A program made the translations under genes and the position numbers. Below the pieces are notes generated by a model. That model was given only the letters and a program-made list of their open reading frames with translations. It searched no databases and was not told the origin of the DNA. Positions 1 to 5,942 of a stretch of DNA of 11,485 nt are shown piece by piece. This stretch comes from JAVBOP01 sp031550405 (lineage in GTDB: Bacteria > Bacteroidota > Ignavibacteria > Kapaibacteriales > UBA2268): assembly GCA_031550405.1 (NCBI GenBank), contig JAVBOP010000013.1, positions 1 through 11,485 of the forward strand, read 5' to 3'. Position 1 is the first letter of the stretch, and each line of letters begins with the position of its first letter.

Positions 1-1839
1 ATTAATAATGATATCCGAATATTTTACCATTGAAATATGCAAATCAGCCTTATCGCTTGCAGGATTTGGAGTAGTCATCGCATTATTTATTAAAAAATAT
101 TCATAAATACTGCTCACTTCTAATTTAAACATCCATATATCGCTCCATTCGCTGACTTCATCCTCATTTATCGCTTTTACATGCCAATAATGTTCTGCAG
201 ATTCATTGCCGCCACCAGCAAGTTCGATTAAACACTTAACGGTGCAGGTTGTGTCTGCTGTTTCTATACGTTTCGTTGGATAGATATTAGTAAGAAAAGG
301 AAATGTATTCTCCAATGAATATTCTACAATATATTTCGTAGCTCCTTCAACCTTATGCCATACAAGTGTTGTCGAACCATCTGCTATTTCTGTGTTATTT
401 ATGGGGCTTATCAATATCGGCTTGCTTAATGTCGGAGCTGGTTCTGCTACAACCTTGAAATGCCATATTTCCGACCTGTCTATTATAGGATTATTTTCAT
501 AAACTGCCCATACTTCCCAAAAATATGTAGAATCCCAAAATAATCCATTGTTTTCCGCACTTATCGCATAAGTTGTATCAGTTATGCCATAAACATATAT
601 TGGGTCGCCGGCATTGGACTGCATATAGTACATGAGAGTATAGCTGTTTGCTTCTTCTACACGATTCCATTTAAAGGTTGGAGTCGTGGAAATATTTTCA
701 GCACCATTTTCAGGCAATAATAGAGTTGGAATATGAAGAACTTTTGTTATACTTCCTGCATCATATTTATCTCCTGCAAACTCACGATGGCATAATAATT
801 GGTCATAATCTAATAAATTATTTATATAATCTTCGGTTATGTTTGTTGCTATAAAACCGCCAACAGGAGCATATTGCGTCAAATTATGAATATTTATTAA
901 TTTTTTATCTGCTAAATTAATTGCAGATGAATTATTTTGTGGCTGATAAAATGCAGATAGATAGGGATTATTTGTTGTGCAATTAGTCAATGTTGTGCCA
1001 CCGTCATTTGAGCCATAAACAGTATTATAAACATTCAATACATCACCGTCTACATTATATAAATCCTTGCCTTGATTCCTATAACTTATCGAATTATATA
1101 CAGTTGCATTTACATCGGCTCCGTGCATGCCATCAGTTCCGTCATAAATACTGATTCCATTTCCAAGATTATCAGCAGATGTAATATTGACGGCAATGCC
1201 ATTTCCGTCAAACATAATGCCGTCAGATTTATTATTGGAAAGAGTCGAATTGCTTATAACTGCATTTCCGTTGCGATGCACAAGTATACCGTTATCATTA
1301 TAATCGCATACAACACGCTCAATAATTGCCTGCCCAAATACCAAAATTCCATCAACTTGATTATAACTCGAAAAACTATTTTTAATAATTGCATTAGCAT
1401 TGCGCACGAAAATACCACAACGCTCTGAAAGTGCAACGCTAATGCTATCAAGGGTAACCGTTGCCATATTTCTAATTCTTATACCATCAGATTTAGCATT
1501 CCGAATAGCAATTTTAGACATATTTGCAACTACATTAGAACCGTCGAAAATCAAACATTCATACTTTTTATCAGCATTAATTAGTATATTATATGACACA
1601 TTGCCGACAATATCCATGCTTGTTTTGATTTGCGGCAAGTCGCTTGCGATATTAATAGTTCCGTATAATTCTGCATCAAAATAAATCGTATCTTTATCTG
1701 CGTCAGCATTAGCATCAATAATTGCCTGCCGAAACGAACCCTCGCCAGAATCATTAAGATTAGTAACAGTATAAGTATTTGCATTAGCGATAATAGTACT
1801 TGCAAATATCATACAGATAGGAAGTAGTAATTTTTTCAT
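1..1839 (-). CDS. T9SS-exported right-handed beta-helix protein with FN3-like domains (C-terminus cut by window edge)
   Basis: This frame is open for 613 codons from ATG at 1839 to the window edge, so the protein is partial. An AAGGA ribosome site lies just upstream. Residues 1 to about 22 are a signal peptide (MKKLLLPICMIF, ending IANA). It is followed by TVTNLNDSGEGSFRQAI, the N-terminal signature of many secreted beta-helix (CSLREA/POMP-like) proteins. Residues 117-232 contain successive rungs, each with a GI-hydrophobic core: SDGIRI, RCGIFV, VDGILV, DNGILV, SDGIMF and GNGISI, spaced 20-23 residues apart. Two fibronectin-III/Ig-like modules follow at about 374-460 and 474-573, each with TxxFxW or TxLVW and FWEVWA or YWHVKA strands. 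From residue 590, TTPNPASDKADLHI matches the start of a type A T9SS C-terminal sorting domain (PNPASD). By family the protein should be secreted and anchored at the cell surface. No enzymatic motif is visible, so its function is unknown. An AT-rich dispersed repeat is embedded in frame at 85-108, just before the sorting domain. Confidence 0.88.
   Translation of the reverse strand, partial: MKKLLLPICMIFASTIIANANTYTVTNLNDSGEGSFRQAIIDANADADKDTIYFDAELYGTINIASDLPQIKTSMDIVGNVSYNILINADKKYECLIFDGSNVVANMSKIAIRNAKSDGIRIRNMATVTLDSISVALSERCGIFVRNANAIIKNSFSSYNQVDGILVFGQAIIERVVCDYNDNGILVHRNGNAVISNSTLSNNKSDGIMFDGNGIAVNITSADNLGNGISIYDGTDGMHGADVNATVYNSISYRNQGKDLYNVDGDVLNVYNTVYGSNDGGTTLTNCTTNNPYLSAFYQPQNNSSAINLADKKLINIHNLTQYAPVGGFIATNITEDYINNLLDYDQLLCHREFAGDKYDAGSITKVLHIPTLLLPENGAENISTTPTFKWNRVEEANSYTLMYYMQSNAGDPIYVYGITDTTYAISAENNGLFWDSTYFWEVWAVYENNPIIDRSEIWHFKVVAEPAPTLSKPILISPINNTEIADGSTTLVWHKVEGATKYIVEYSLENTFPFLTNIYPTKRIETADTTCTVKCLIELAGGGNESAEHYWHVKAINEDEVSEWSDIWMFKLEVSSIYEYFLINNAMTTPNPASDKADLHISMVKYSDIIIN
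85..108 (+). repeat. Dispersed AT-rich 24-bp repeat, copy 1 (inside a CDS)
   Basis: Copy 1 of a repeat with core TTTATTAAAAAATATT followed by CATAAAT. It is identical over 24 nt to the reverse complement of 5343-5366, and 86-109 is identical over 24 nt to 1951-1974. The ends form a short inverted repeat (ATTTAT and ATAAAT). This copy is translated on the minus strand as YEYFLINN, in the linker between the last FN3-like module and the T9SS sorting domain. Confidence 0.75.
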
Positions 1840-1950
1840 GATTTTTCCTTTATATAAATTTTATTAATAATTAATACTATAAAATTACTATTATTTGGGC
1901 ATATAAAAAAGAAAAAATGTTGTATATCAGTGTTTTAATACAATGTATAT

Positions 1951-1973
1951 TTTATTAAAAAATATTCATAAAT
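1951..1973 (+). repeat. Dispersed AT-rich repeat, copy 2 (intergenic)
   Basis: A 23-bp match to copies 1 and 3. The following A (1974) extends the identity with copy 1 to 24 nt. It lies between two divergent genes, about 55 bp upstream of the Tricorn promoter boxes, in the same orientation as copy 1. Its flanks are unrelated to those of the other copies, so the repeat unit is only about 23-24 bp. Confidence 0.75.
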
Positions 1974-2028
1974 AGCGGCGATTAGTATAGCAAAAAAAAT
2001 GGAAAATAGAGAATGGCGGCAAATTGGT

Positions 2029-2060
2029 GTTGCCAGAGTTGGTATTTTTTCTTATCTTGC
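2029..2060 (+). promoter_or_regulatory. Probable Bacteroidota-type promoter of the Tricorn-like gene
   Basis: A -33-like GTTG at 2029-2032 is followed after 20 nt by TATCTTGC at 2053-2060, close to the Bacteroidota TTTG-N19-TAnnTTTG arrangement but one T short. The 9-mer TTATCTTGC recurs exactly at 5561-5569 before the PqqD-like gene. Transcription would begin near 2063-2067. This gives either a leader of about 25 nt to the ATG at 2091 or nearly leaderless translation from the in-frame ATG at 2064. Confidence 0.5.
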
Positions 2061-2090
2061 AACATGTCCATTATTTACTTGAAAAACATT

Positions 2091-3683
2091 ATGAAGAAAA
2101 TTTTTGCACTCCTGATACTCTCGATTCTGTGCGGCAATATGCTTTCGGCGCAGGAAAATACCAAACTGCTGCGCTATCCGAATACATCAAAAACACAGCT
2201 GACTTTCAATTATGGCGGCGACGTGTATGTTGCTTCTATAAAAGGCGGTTATGCGCAGAAGATAACGAGCTCTACCGGTATTGAACAAATGCCCCGATTT
2301 TCGCCTGACGGCAAAACTATTGCATTTCTGGCTGAATATGACGGCAATAATGAGGTATATACGATACCGGCAACAGGCGGCGAACCGTTCCGGGTAACAT
2401 ACGCAATGGATATGACTAAAAATATGGCGGACAGGCAAGGACCGGATAAAATTATCATGCAGTGGACAGATGATGGCAAGGAGATTATATACCGCTCCCG
2501 CATGGAAAGCTGGAATGTGCTTACGGGCAAGCTGTATAGAACCAGCGTGGATGGCAGCGGCGTTCCACAAAGCCTGCCGGTTCCAAGAGGCGGCTTTTGT
2601 TCGCTGTCGCCTGACGGCTCTAAAATGGCATATAACCGCATATTCCGCGAATACCGCACATGGAAGCGCTATCGTGGCGGACAGGCTGACGATATATGGA
2701 TATATGACTTTAAGTCATTGGAATTAAAGAACATAACCAATAATCCTGCACAGGATATTATCCCGATGTGGGCGGGTAACAGGATATATTTTTTGAGCGA
2801 TAGGGACAAGACTATGAACCTGTTCTGCTATGAGCTGTCTACAGGGCAGACCCGCAAGGTTACCAATTTCACCAAATATGATGTAAAGTTCCCATCGCTT
2901 GGCGCAGAGCATATTGCATTTGAGAATGGGGGCATGATATATATTGTAAAGCTATCTGACGAGGAGATGCAAGTGATTGATATTAAGATAGTTAATGACT
3001 TTGTATCATCGCGTACAACGCTCGAAAACGTAAGCAAAAATATAACAGGTTTCGATATTGCGCCGGCTGCTAACCGCGCCTTATTCTGTGCAAGAGGCGA
3101 TATATTTATAGTACCGACCGAATATAGCAGCACGCGCAATATTACCGGAACTTCCGATGTACACGAGCGCAATGCCAGATGGTCGCCGAATGGGGACTGG
3201 ATTGCGTTTATATCCGATAAAACAGGCGATGACGAGGTATACCTGATTCAACCTGACGGCAAAAACATGACGCAGCTGACGAAGGACACTAAGGCATACC
3301 GCTACAATCTGACATGGTCGCCTGACAGCAAAAAGCTGATTAATTCCGATAATGCCCGCCGATTGACAGTGATAGACATAACAGGCAAGACAGAGAAAGA
3401 GATATATAAATCAAAGACTTACAGCGTAACAGATGTGGCATGGTCGCCCGACAGCCGCTGGATTAGCTTTGCATATACAAACCCCGAAGGCTTTAGTATT
3501 ATTAATTTTTATTCATTAGAACAGAATAAGACATACCAGATTACAAGCGAGTTTTACAGCAGCAGCGATATGGTGTTTTCCGATGATGGCAAATACCTGT
3601 TCTTTACATCGGACAGGGATTTTAACCCGCGTGTCAGTTCTGTCGAATGGAACTTTGCCTACCTTGATATGGCGCGGGTATAG
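2091..3683 (+). CDS. Tricorn-like protease, N-terminal beta-propeller part (ends at an in-frame TAG)
   Basis: These 530 codons are the first half of a Tricorn/S41-family protease. The start at 2091 is chosen because a signal peptide begins there (MKKIFALLILSILCGNMLSA, then Q), implying export. An in-frame ATG at 2064, right behind the promoter box, would add nine residues. The rest is a WD40/PD40-like beta-propeller: blades carry SPDG-type turns in RFSPDGKTIAF (about residue 70), LSPDGSKMAY, RWSPNGDWIAF, TWSPDSKKL, AWSPDSRWISF and FSDDGKYLFF. In Tricorn the propellers gate substrate entry to the catalytic core. The frame stops at TAG 3681-3683 after YLDMARV, exactly where homologues continue with a Tyr-rich strand and a KDTxSPF-like segment. 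The catalytic half resumes in the same frame at 3720. By itself this product would lack all catalytic residues. It is a broken gene or a sequence error, unless readthrough occurs. Confidence 0.85.
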   Translation: MKKIFALLILSILCGNMLSAQENTKLLRYPNTSKTQLTFNYGGDVYVASIKGGYAQKITSSTGIEQMPRFSPDGKTIAFLAEYDGNNEVYTIPATGGEPFRVTYAMDMTKNMADRQGPDKIIMQWTDDGKEIIYRSRMESWNVLTGKLYRTSVDGSGVPQSLPVPRGGFCSLSPDGSKMAYNRIFREYRTWKRYRGGQADDIWIYDFKSLELKNITNNPAQDIIPMWAGNRIYFLSDRDKTMNLFCYELSTGQTRKVTNFTKYDVKFPSLGAEHIAFENGGMIYIVKLSDEEMQVIDIKIVNDFVSSRTTLENVSKNITGFDIAPAANRALFCARGDIFIVPTEYSSTRNITGTSDVHERNARWSPNGDWIAFISDKTGDDEVYLIQPDGKNMTQLTKDTKAYRYNLTWSPDSKKLINSDNARRLTVIDITGKTEKEIYKSKTYSVTDVAWSPDSRWISFAYTNPEGFSIINFYSLEQNKTYQITSEFYSSSDMVFSDDGKYLFFTSDRDFNPRVSSVEWNFAYLDMARV

Positions 3684-3719
3684 GGTAGATGCCTTCAAGA
3701 TACGCTCATATCGCCATTC
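3681..3719 (+). other. Break point in the Tricorn-like gene (in-frame TAG with probable small indels)
   Basis: Frame 0 runs from 2091 to 5336, interrupted only by TAG at 3681-3683. Frame 0 beyond the stop reads GRCLQDTLISPFLKF, whose DTLISPF resembles the family's KDTxSPF. Between 3682 and 3699 a neighbouring frame reads RVDAFK, so an original ARVY-RVDAFK-DTLISPF is plausible. It would require loss of two bases at the Tyr codon (about 3681) and one G near 3699, a -2/-1 pair restoring the frame. A single Tyr-to-TAG substitution is the simpler alternative. No SD-like sequence precedes the TTG at 3720. Confidence 0.6.
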
Positions 3720-5336
3720 TTGAAGTTTATCGACTATGACGCACCAAAGCCGAAAGAGGACAAGCTCACGAAAAAAGAAAAGGATAGCTTGAAAAAAGAA
3801 CCTGTGCGCATAGATGTGGCAGGCATACAGAACCGCATATTTGTGCTGCCCGGCGCAACTGCAAACTACTACGGGCTTGCGGCAGCCAACAGCAAGCTAT
3901 ACTATTATCGTGCAAAAGATGGCAAGCGGGCATTATATAGCTATGATTTTGAAAAGATGGAAGAGACGGAGGTGGGCGATTTCTCTGGATATGCCTTCTC
4001 GCCCGACGGAAAGAATGTGATGTACCGTAGCGGCAGGGACTATTATATCAATAAGGTTGCGGATAAATTCAATACAAAGGACGGCAAGCTGAATTTAAGC
4101 GACATGCAGGTTATGCTTGACCGTAAGGCTGAATGGAATCAGGTGTTTAACGAGTCATGGCGGCATTTCAAATACTTCTTCTACGATCCAAATATGCACG
4201 GCGTTGACTGGAATGCCATGCACGATAAGTATGCCGAGCTATTGCCGTATGTGTCGCATCGCAGCGATTTAACATACCTGATAGGCGAAATGATAGGCGA
4301 GCTTAATGCCGGTCATGCCTATGTTACCGGCGGCGATATGGAAAAAGTGCCGGATGTCGGAATAGGCTTGCTTGGTATAGATCTTGAACTTGACAAGGCA
4401 AGCGGTATGTATAAGATAAAGAAGGTGCTTAAAGGCGAAAATTGGGACGAAAAACTACGCTCGCCATTAACCGAACCGAGCTTGGGCATAAAGGCTGGAG
4501 GCTATTTGCTGGCAATAGACGGCAACAGGCTGACAGCAAATGTTAATCCCTATAAGTACTTGGTAGGTAAGGCAAATAAGTTCGTTACGCTTACTGTAAA
4601 CAACCAGCCCAGTGCCGCCGGATCGCATGATATATACATCAAAACCATCGCCAATGAAAGCCAGCTGCGCTATTTCAACTGGGTCGAGGAGCGCCGCCAT
4701 ATTGTGGACTCCGTCTCCGGCGGGCGCATAGGCTATATACATGTGCCGGATATGGGCATGGATAATGGGCTGAACTGGTTTGCCAAGCAATTCTATCCAC
4801 AGGTTCGCAAAGAGGGCTTGATTATCGATGACAGATATAACGGCGGAGGCAATGTATCCCCTATGATTATAGAGCGGTTACGGCGCGAACTGGTTATTGC
4901 CAAAATAGGACGCAATTCCGAAGTCGTCGGCACAAACCCAAGTGCAGTTATGACGGGTCCCATGGTATGCCTTATAAATGAACAGTCTATGTCCGACGGC
5001 GACCTGTTTCCTTTCCAATTCAAGGAGCTGAACCTCGGTCCCGTTATTGGCAAGCGCAGCTGGGGCGGTGTTGTCGGCATATACGGCTCGCTGCCATTGC
5101 TCGACGGCAGTTCCATCAACAGGCCTGAAGTAGCTAATTTCGGAGCCAGAAGCGGCAATTGGGAGCTTGAAGGCGTAGGCATGGTGCCTGATATAGAGGT
5201 GGATAACCATCCTGCCAAAGAGTATGCGGGCATCGACGAGCAGCTGCTGTTCGGCATTCAAAAGGTGTTGGAGCTAATCCCAGCAAATACAAAGACTAAG
5301 ATACCAAAGGTGCCGCCATATCCTGACAAAAGATAA
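3720..5336 (+). CDS. Tricorn-like protease, PDZ and S41 catalytic part
   Basis: This is the C-terminal half of the interrupted Tricorn-like protease: 538 codons from a TTG that lacks a ribosome site, in the same frame as the upstream half. Together the halves span 1,081 codons, a normal Tricorn length. Residues here: a Lys-rich linker (8-27), a last propeller blade (YAFSPDGKNVMYRSGRD, about 91-107), the C1 helical region with WRHFKYFFYDPNMHGVDW (147-164), GELNAGHAYVTGGD with the catalytic His (H199), a PDZ-like region (about 215-310), and GRIGYIHVPDMG followed by DDRYNGGGN in the S41 core. The motif NEQSMSDGDLFPF supplies the nucleophile; by the Ser-Asp pair of archaeal Tricorn I assign S425. 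ELEGVGMVPDIEV supplies the C-terminal Glu. The Ser that precedes the catalytic His in Thermoplasma Tricorn is Gly here. The family cleaves oligopeptides, and the signal peptide on the first half suggests export. Translation from this TTG alone is doubtful. Confidence 0.82.
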   Translation: MKFIDYDAPKPKEDKLTKKEKDSLKKEPVRIDVAGIQNRIFVLPGATANYYGLAAANSKLYYYRAKDGKRALYSYDFEKMEETEVGDFSGYAFSPDGKNVMYRSGRDYYINKVADKFNTKDGKLNLSDMQVMLDRKAEWNQVFNESWRHFKYFFYDPNMHGVDWNAMHDKYAELLPYVSHRSDLTYLIGEMIGELNAGHAYVTGGDMEKVPDVGIGLLGIDLELDKASGMYKIKKVLKGENWDEKLRSPLTEPSLGIKAGGYLLAIDGNRLTANVNPYKYLVGKANKFVTLTVNNQPSAAGSHDIYIKTIANESQLRYFNWVEERRHIVDSVSGGRIGYIHVPDMGMDNGLNWFAKQFYPQVRKEGLIIDDRYNGGGNVSPMIIERLRRELVIAKIGRNSEVVGTNPSAVMTGPMVCLINEQSMSDGDLFPFQFKELNLGPVIGKRSWGGVVGIYGSLPLLDGSSINRPEVANFGARSGNWELEGVGMVPDIEVDNHPAKEYAGIDEQLLFGIQKVLELIPANTKTKIPKVPPYPDKR

Positions 5337-5342
5337 CATACG

Positions 5343-5366
5343 ATTTATGAATATTTTTTAATAAAT
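5343..5366 (-). repeat. Dispersed AT-rich repeat, copy 3 (intergenic)
   Basis: Read on the minus strand this is identical over 24 nt to copy 1 at 85-108. It begins 7 nt after the Tricorn stop codon. On the plus strand it reads ATTTATGAATATTTTTTA followed by ATAAAT. The T-rich strand might aid termination, but there is no GC stem. Confidence 0.75.
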
Positions 5367-5386
5367 GGTAATGGTTGATACATATT

Positions 5387-5412
5387 ACAGGAATATTGCT
5401 TTCCTGTCTTTG
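5387..5412 (+). terminator. Weak candidate terminator of the Tricorn-like gene
   Basis: A perfect 7-bp stem, ACAGGAA (5387-5393) with TTCCTGT (5401-5407) and a 7-nt loop, lies 50 bp after the stop codon. It is followed only by CTTTG, so the usual long T-run is missing. It could end transcription weakly or be a processing or regulatory hairpin. Confidence 0.35.
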
Positions 5413-5413
5413 C

Positions 5414-5460
5414 TTGTTGAAAAAATTTGGTGGAAATTTAAGCGGAAATTTTTCCAACAA
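5414..5460. repeat. Imperfect inverted repeat with phased AAATTT tracts
   Basis: The 15-nt arms 5414-5428 (TTGTTGAAAAAATTT) and 5446-5460 (AAATTTTTCCAACAA) pair except for one A/C mismatch, around a 17-nt loop. AAATTT occurs at 5423, 5434 and 5446, spaced 11-12 bp, and GGAAATTT is directly repeated at 5432 and 5444. About one helical turn between A/T tracts predicts bent DNA. The site is about 75-150 bp upstream of the pqqD-like promoter boxes and could be an operator or a structural element. Confidence 0.5.
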
Positions 5461-5534
5461 ATAATTTACTTCAAAGAGACGGAATTACTGTATTTTTAAA
5501 CATTATTAACAAAATATCTGCTGCTTATTTATTT

Positions 5535-5569
5535 TTTGTACTTTATTTAGATAAAATTTGTTATCTTGC
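5535..5569 (+). promoter_or_regulatory. Probable promoter of the pqqD-pepD pair
   Basis: TTTG at 5535-5538 and TATCTTGC at 5562-5569 resemble the Bacteroidota -33/-7 pair, although the 23-nt gap is at the long end. The 9-mer TTATCTTGC is shared exactly with the promoter before the Tricorn-like gene. The -7-like box ends only 6-7 nt before the ATG at 5576, so transcription probably starts at or within a few bases of the start codon. Confidence 0.5.
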
Positions 5570-5575
5570 CTAAAT

Positions 5576-5941
5576 ATGGGTAAGCTAAGCCGTAAAGAAC
5601 TCAAAAAAATCAATTTTCTGGAACTTACTCCTGTACGTATACATGCACATCAGTATAGGAATTCAGGCCTTATAGATGTTCTTGTGCCGAGATTTAAAAG
5701 CGCATTTTTCAGCAGCTTAATCCCCAAAACGCGTAGCAGGTATATCAATGCTAACCTTGATGAGCTTGGTTCTGCCGTTTGGGAACTGATTGATGGCAAT
5801 AAAAATGTAAACCAGATATCGGATATTCTTGAGGAGCGTTTTAATGAAAAAATTAGTCCAGTGCATGAAAGGCTTACCATGTTCTTACAGCAGTTAAATA
5901 CCAATAATTTCATATATTTTAAAGAACTTACGGAGAAGTAA
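5576..5941 (+). CDS. PqqD-like (RRE fold) small protein
   Basis: A 121-residue protein resembling the PqqD family, whose winged-helix fold serves as a peptide-recognition element (RRE) in PQQ and other RiPP pathways. Recognisable parts are the N-terminal LELTPVRIHAHQY strand region (about 15-27), a central VLVPRFKSAF segment, and the family core LDELGSAVWELIDGNKNV followed by ISDILEERFNE and RLTMFLQQLNTNNFIYF (61-115). The ATG at 5576 is preferred over an upstream TTG at 5558 because the promoter box lies between them. There is no SD, and the mRNA may be leaderless. No radical SAM enzyme, precursor peptide or other PQQ gene is in the window, so this is an orphan family member of a type common in Bacteroidota, and its partner is unknown. 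It sits 1 nt upstream of the pepD start, implying co-transcription and probably translational coupling. Confidence 0.8.
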   Translation: MGKLSRKELKKINFLELTPVRIHAHQYRNSGLIDVLVPRFKSAFFSSLIPKTRSRYINANLDELGSAVWELIDGNKNVNQISDILEERFNEKISPVHERLTMFLQQLNTNNFIYFKELTEK

Positions 5942-5942
5942 A

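Larger units (their letters stand above)
1840..2090. other. Divergent intergenic spacer
   Basis: This AT-rich spacer separates the minus-strand T9SS-substrate gene from the plus-strand Tricorn-like gene. It contains repeat copy 2 (1951-1973), the probable Tricorn promoter (2029-2060), and a perfect 5-bp inverted repeat GGCAA/TTGCC (2018-2022 and 2030-2034) over the -33 region. I see no clear TAnnTTTG box for the leftward gene and no RNA gene. No convincing ORF occupies the spacer. Confidence 0.6.
5337..5575. other. Intergenic spacer between the Tricorn-like gene and pqqD-like gene
   Basis: This 239-bp spacer contains repeat copy 3, a short hairpin that may terminate the Tricorn transcript, a 15-nt-arm inverted repeat with phased AAATTT tracts, and the probable promoter of the PqqD-like gene. 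No coding sequence is evident. Confidence 0.6.

Noticed and set aside
1072..1684. Overlapping plus-strand ORFs of 94-118 codons opposite the T9SS substrate
   Set aside because: They are antisense shadows of the repetitive beta-helix coding region and show low-complexity translation only.
2013..2090. Upstream ATG at 2013 as start of the Tricorn-like gene
   Set aside because: It lies ahead of the promoter box and would bury the signal peptide behind 26 extra residues.
3681..3683. Programmed TAG readthrough or recoding (for example pyrrolysine)
   Set aside because: TAG terminates the LuxR-type gene in this window, no PYLIS-like or recoding hairpin is evident, and nearby frame evidence favours indels.
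4793..5257. 154-codon ORF on the minus strand inside the Tricorn-like gene
   Set aside because: It is an antisense shadow of the well-conserved catalytic domain and has no motif or ribosome site.
85..5366. Dispersed repeats interpreted as insertion-sequence ends or a CRISPR array
   Set aside because: There is no transposase or target duplication, spacing is irregular over kilobases, and orientations are mixed.
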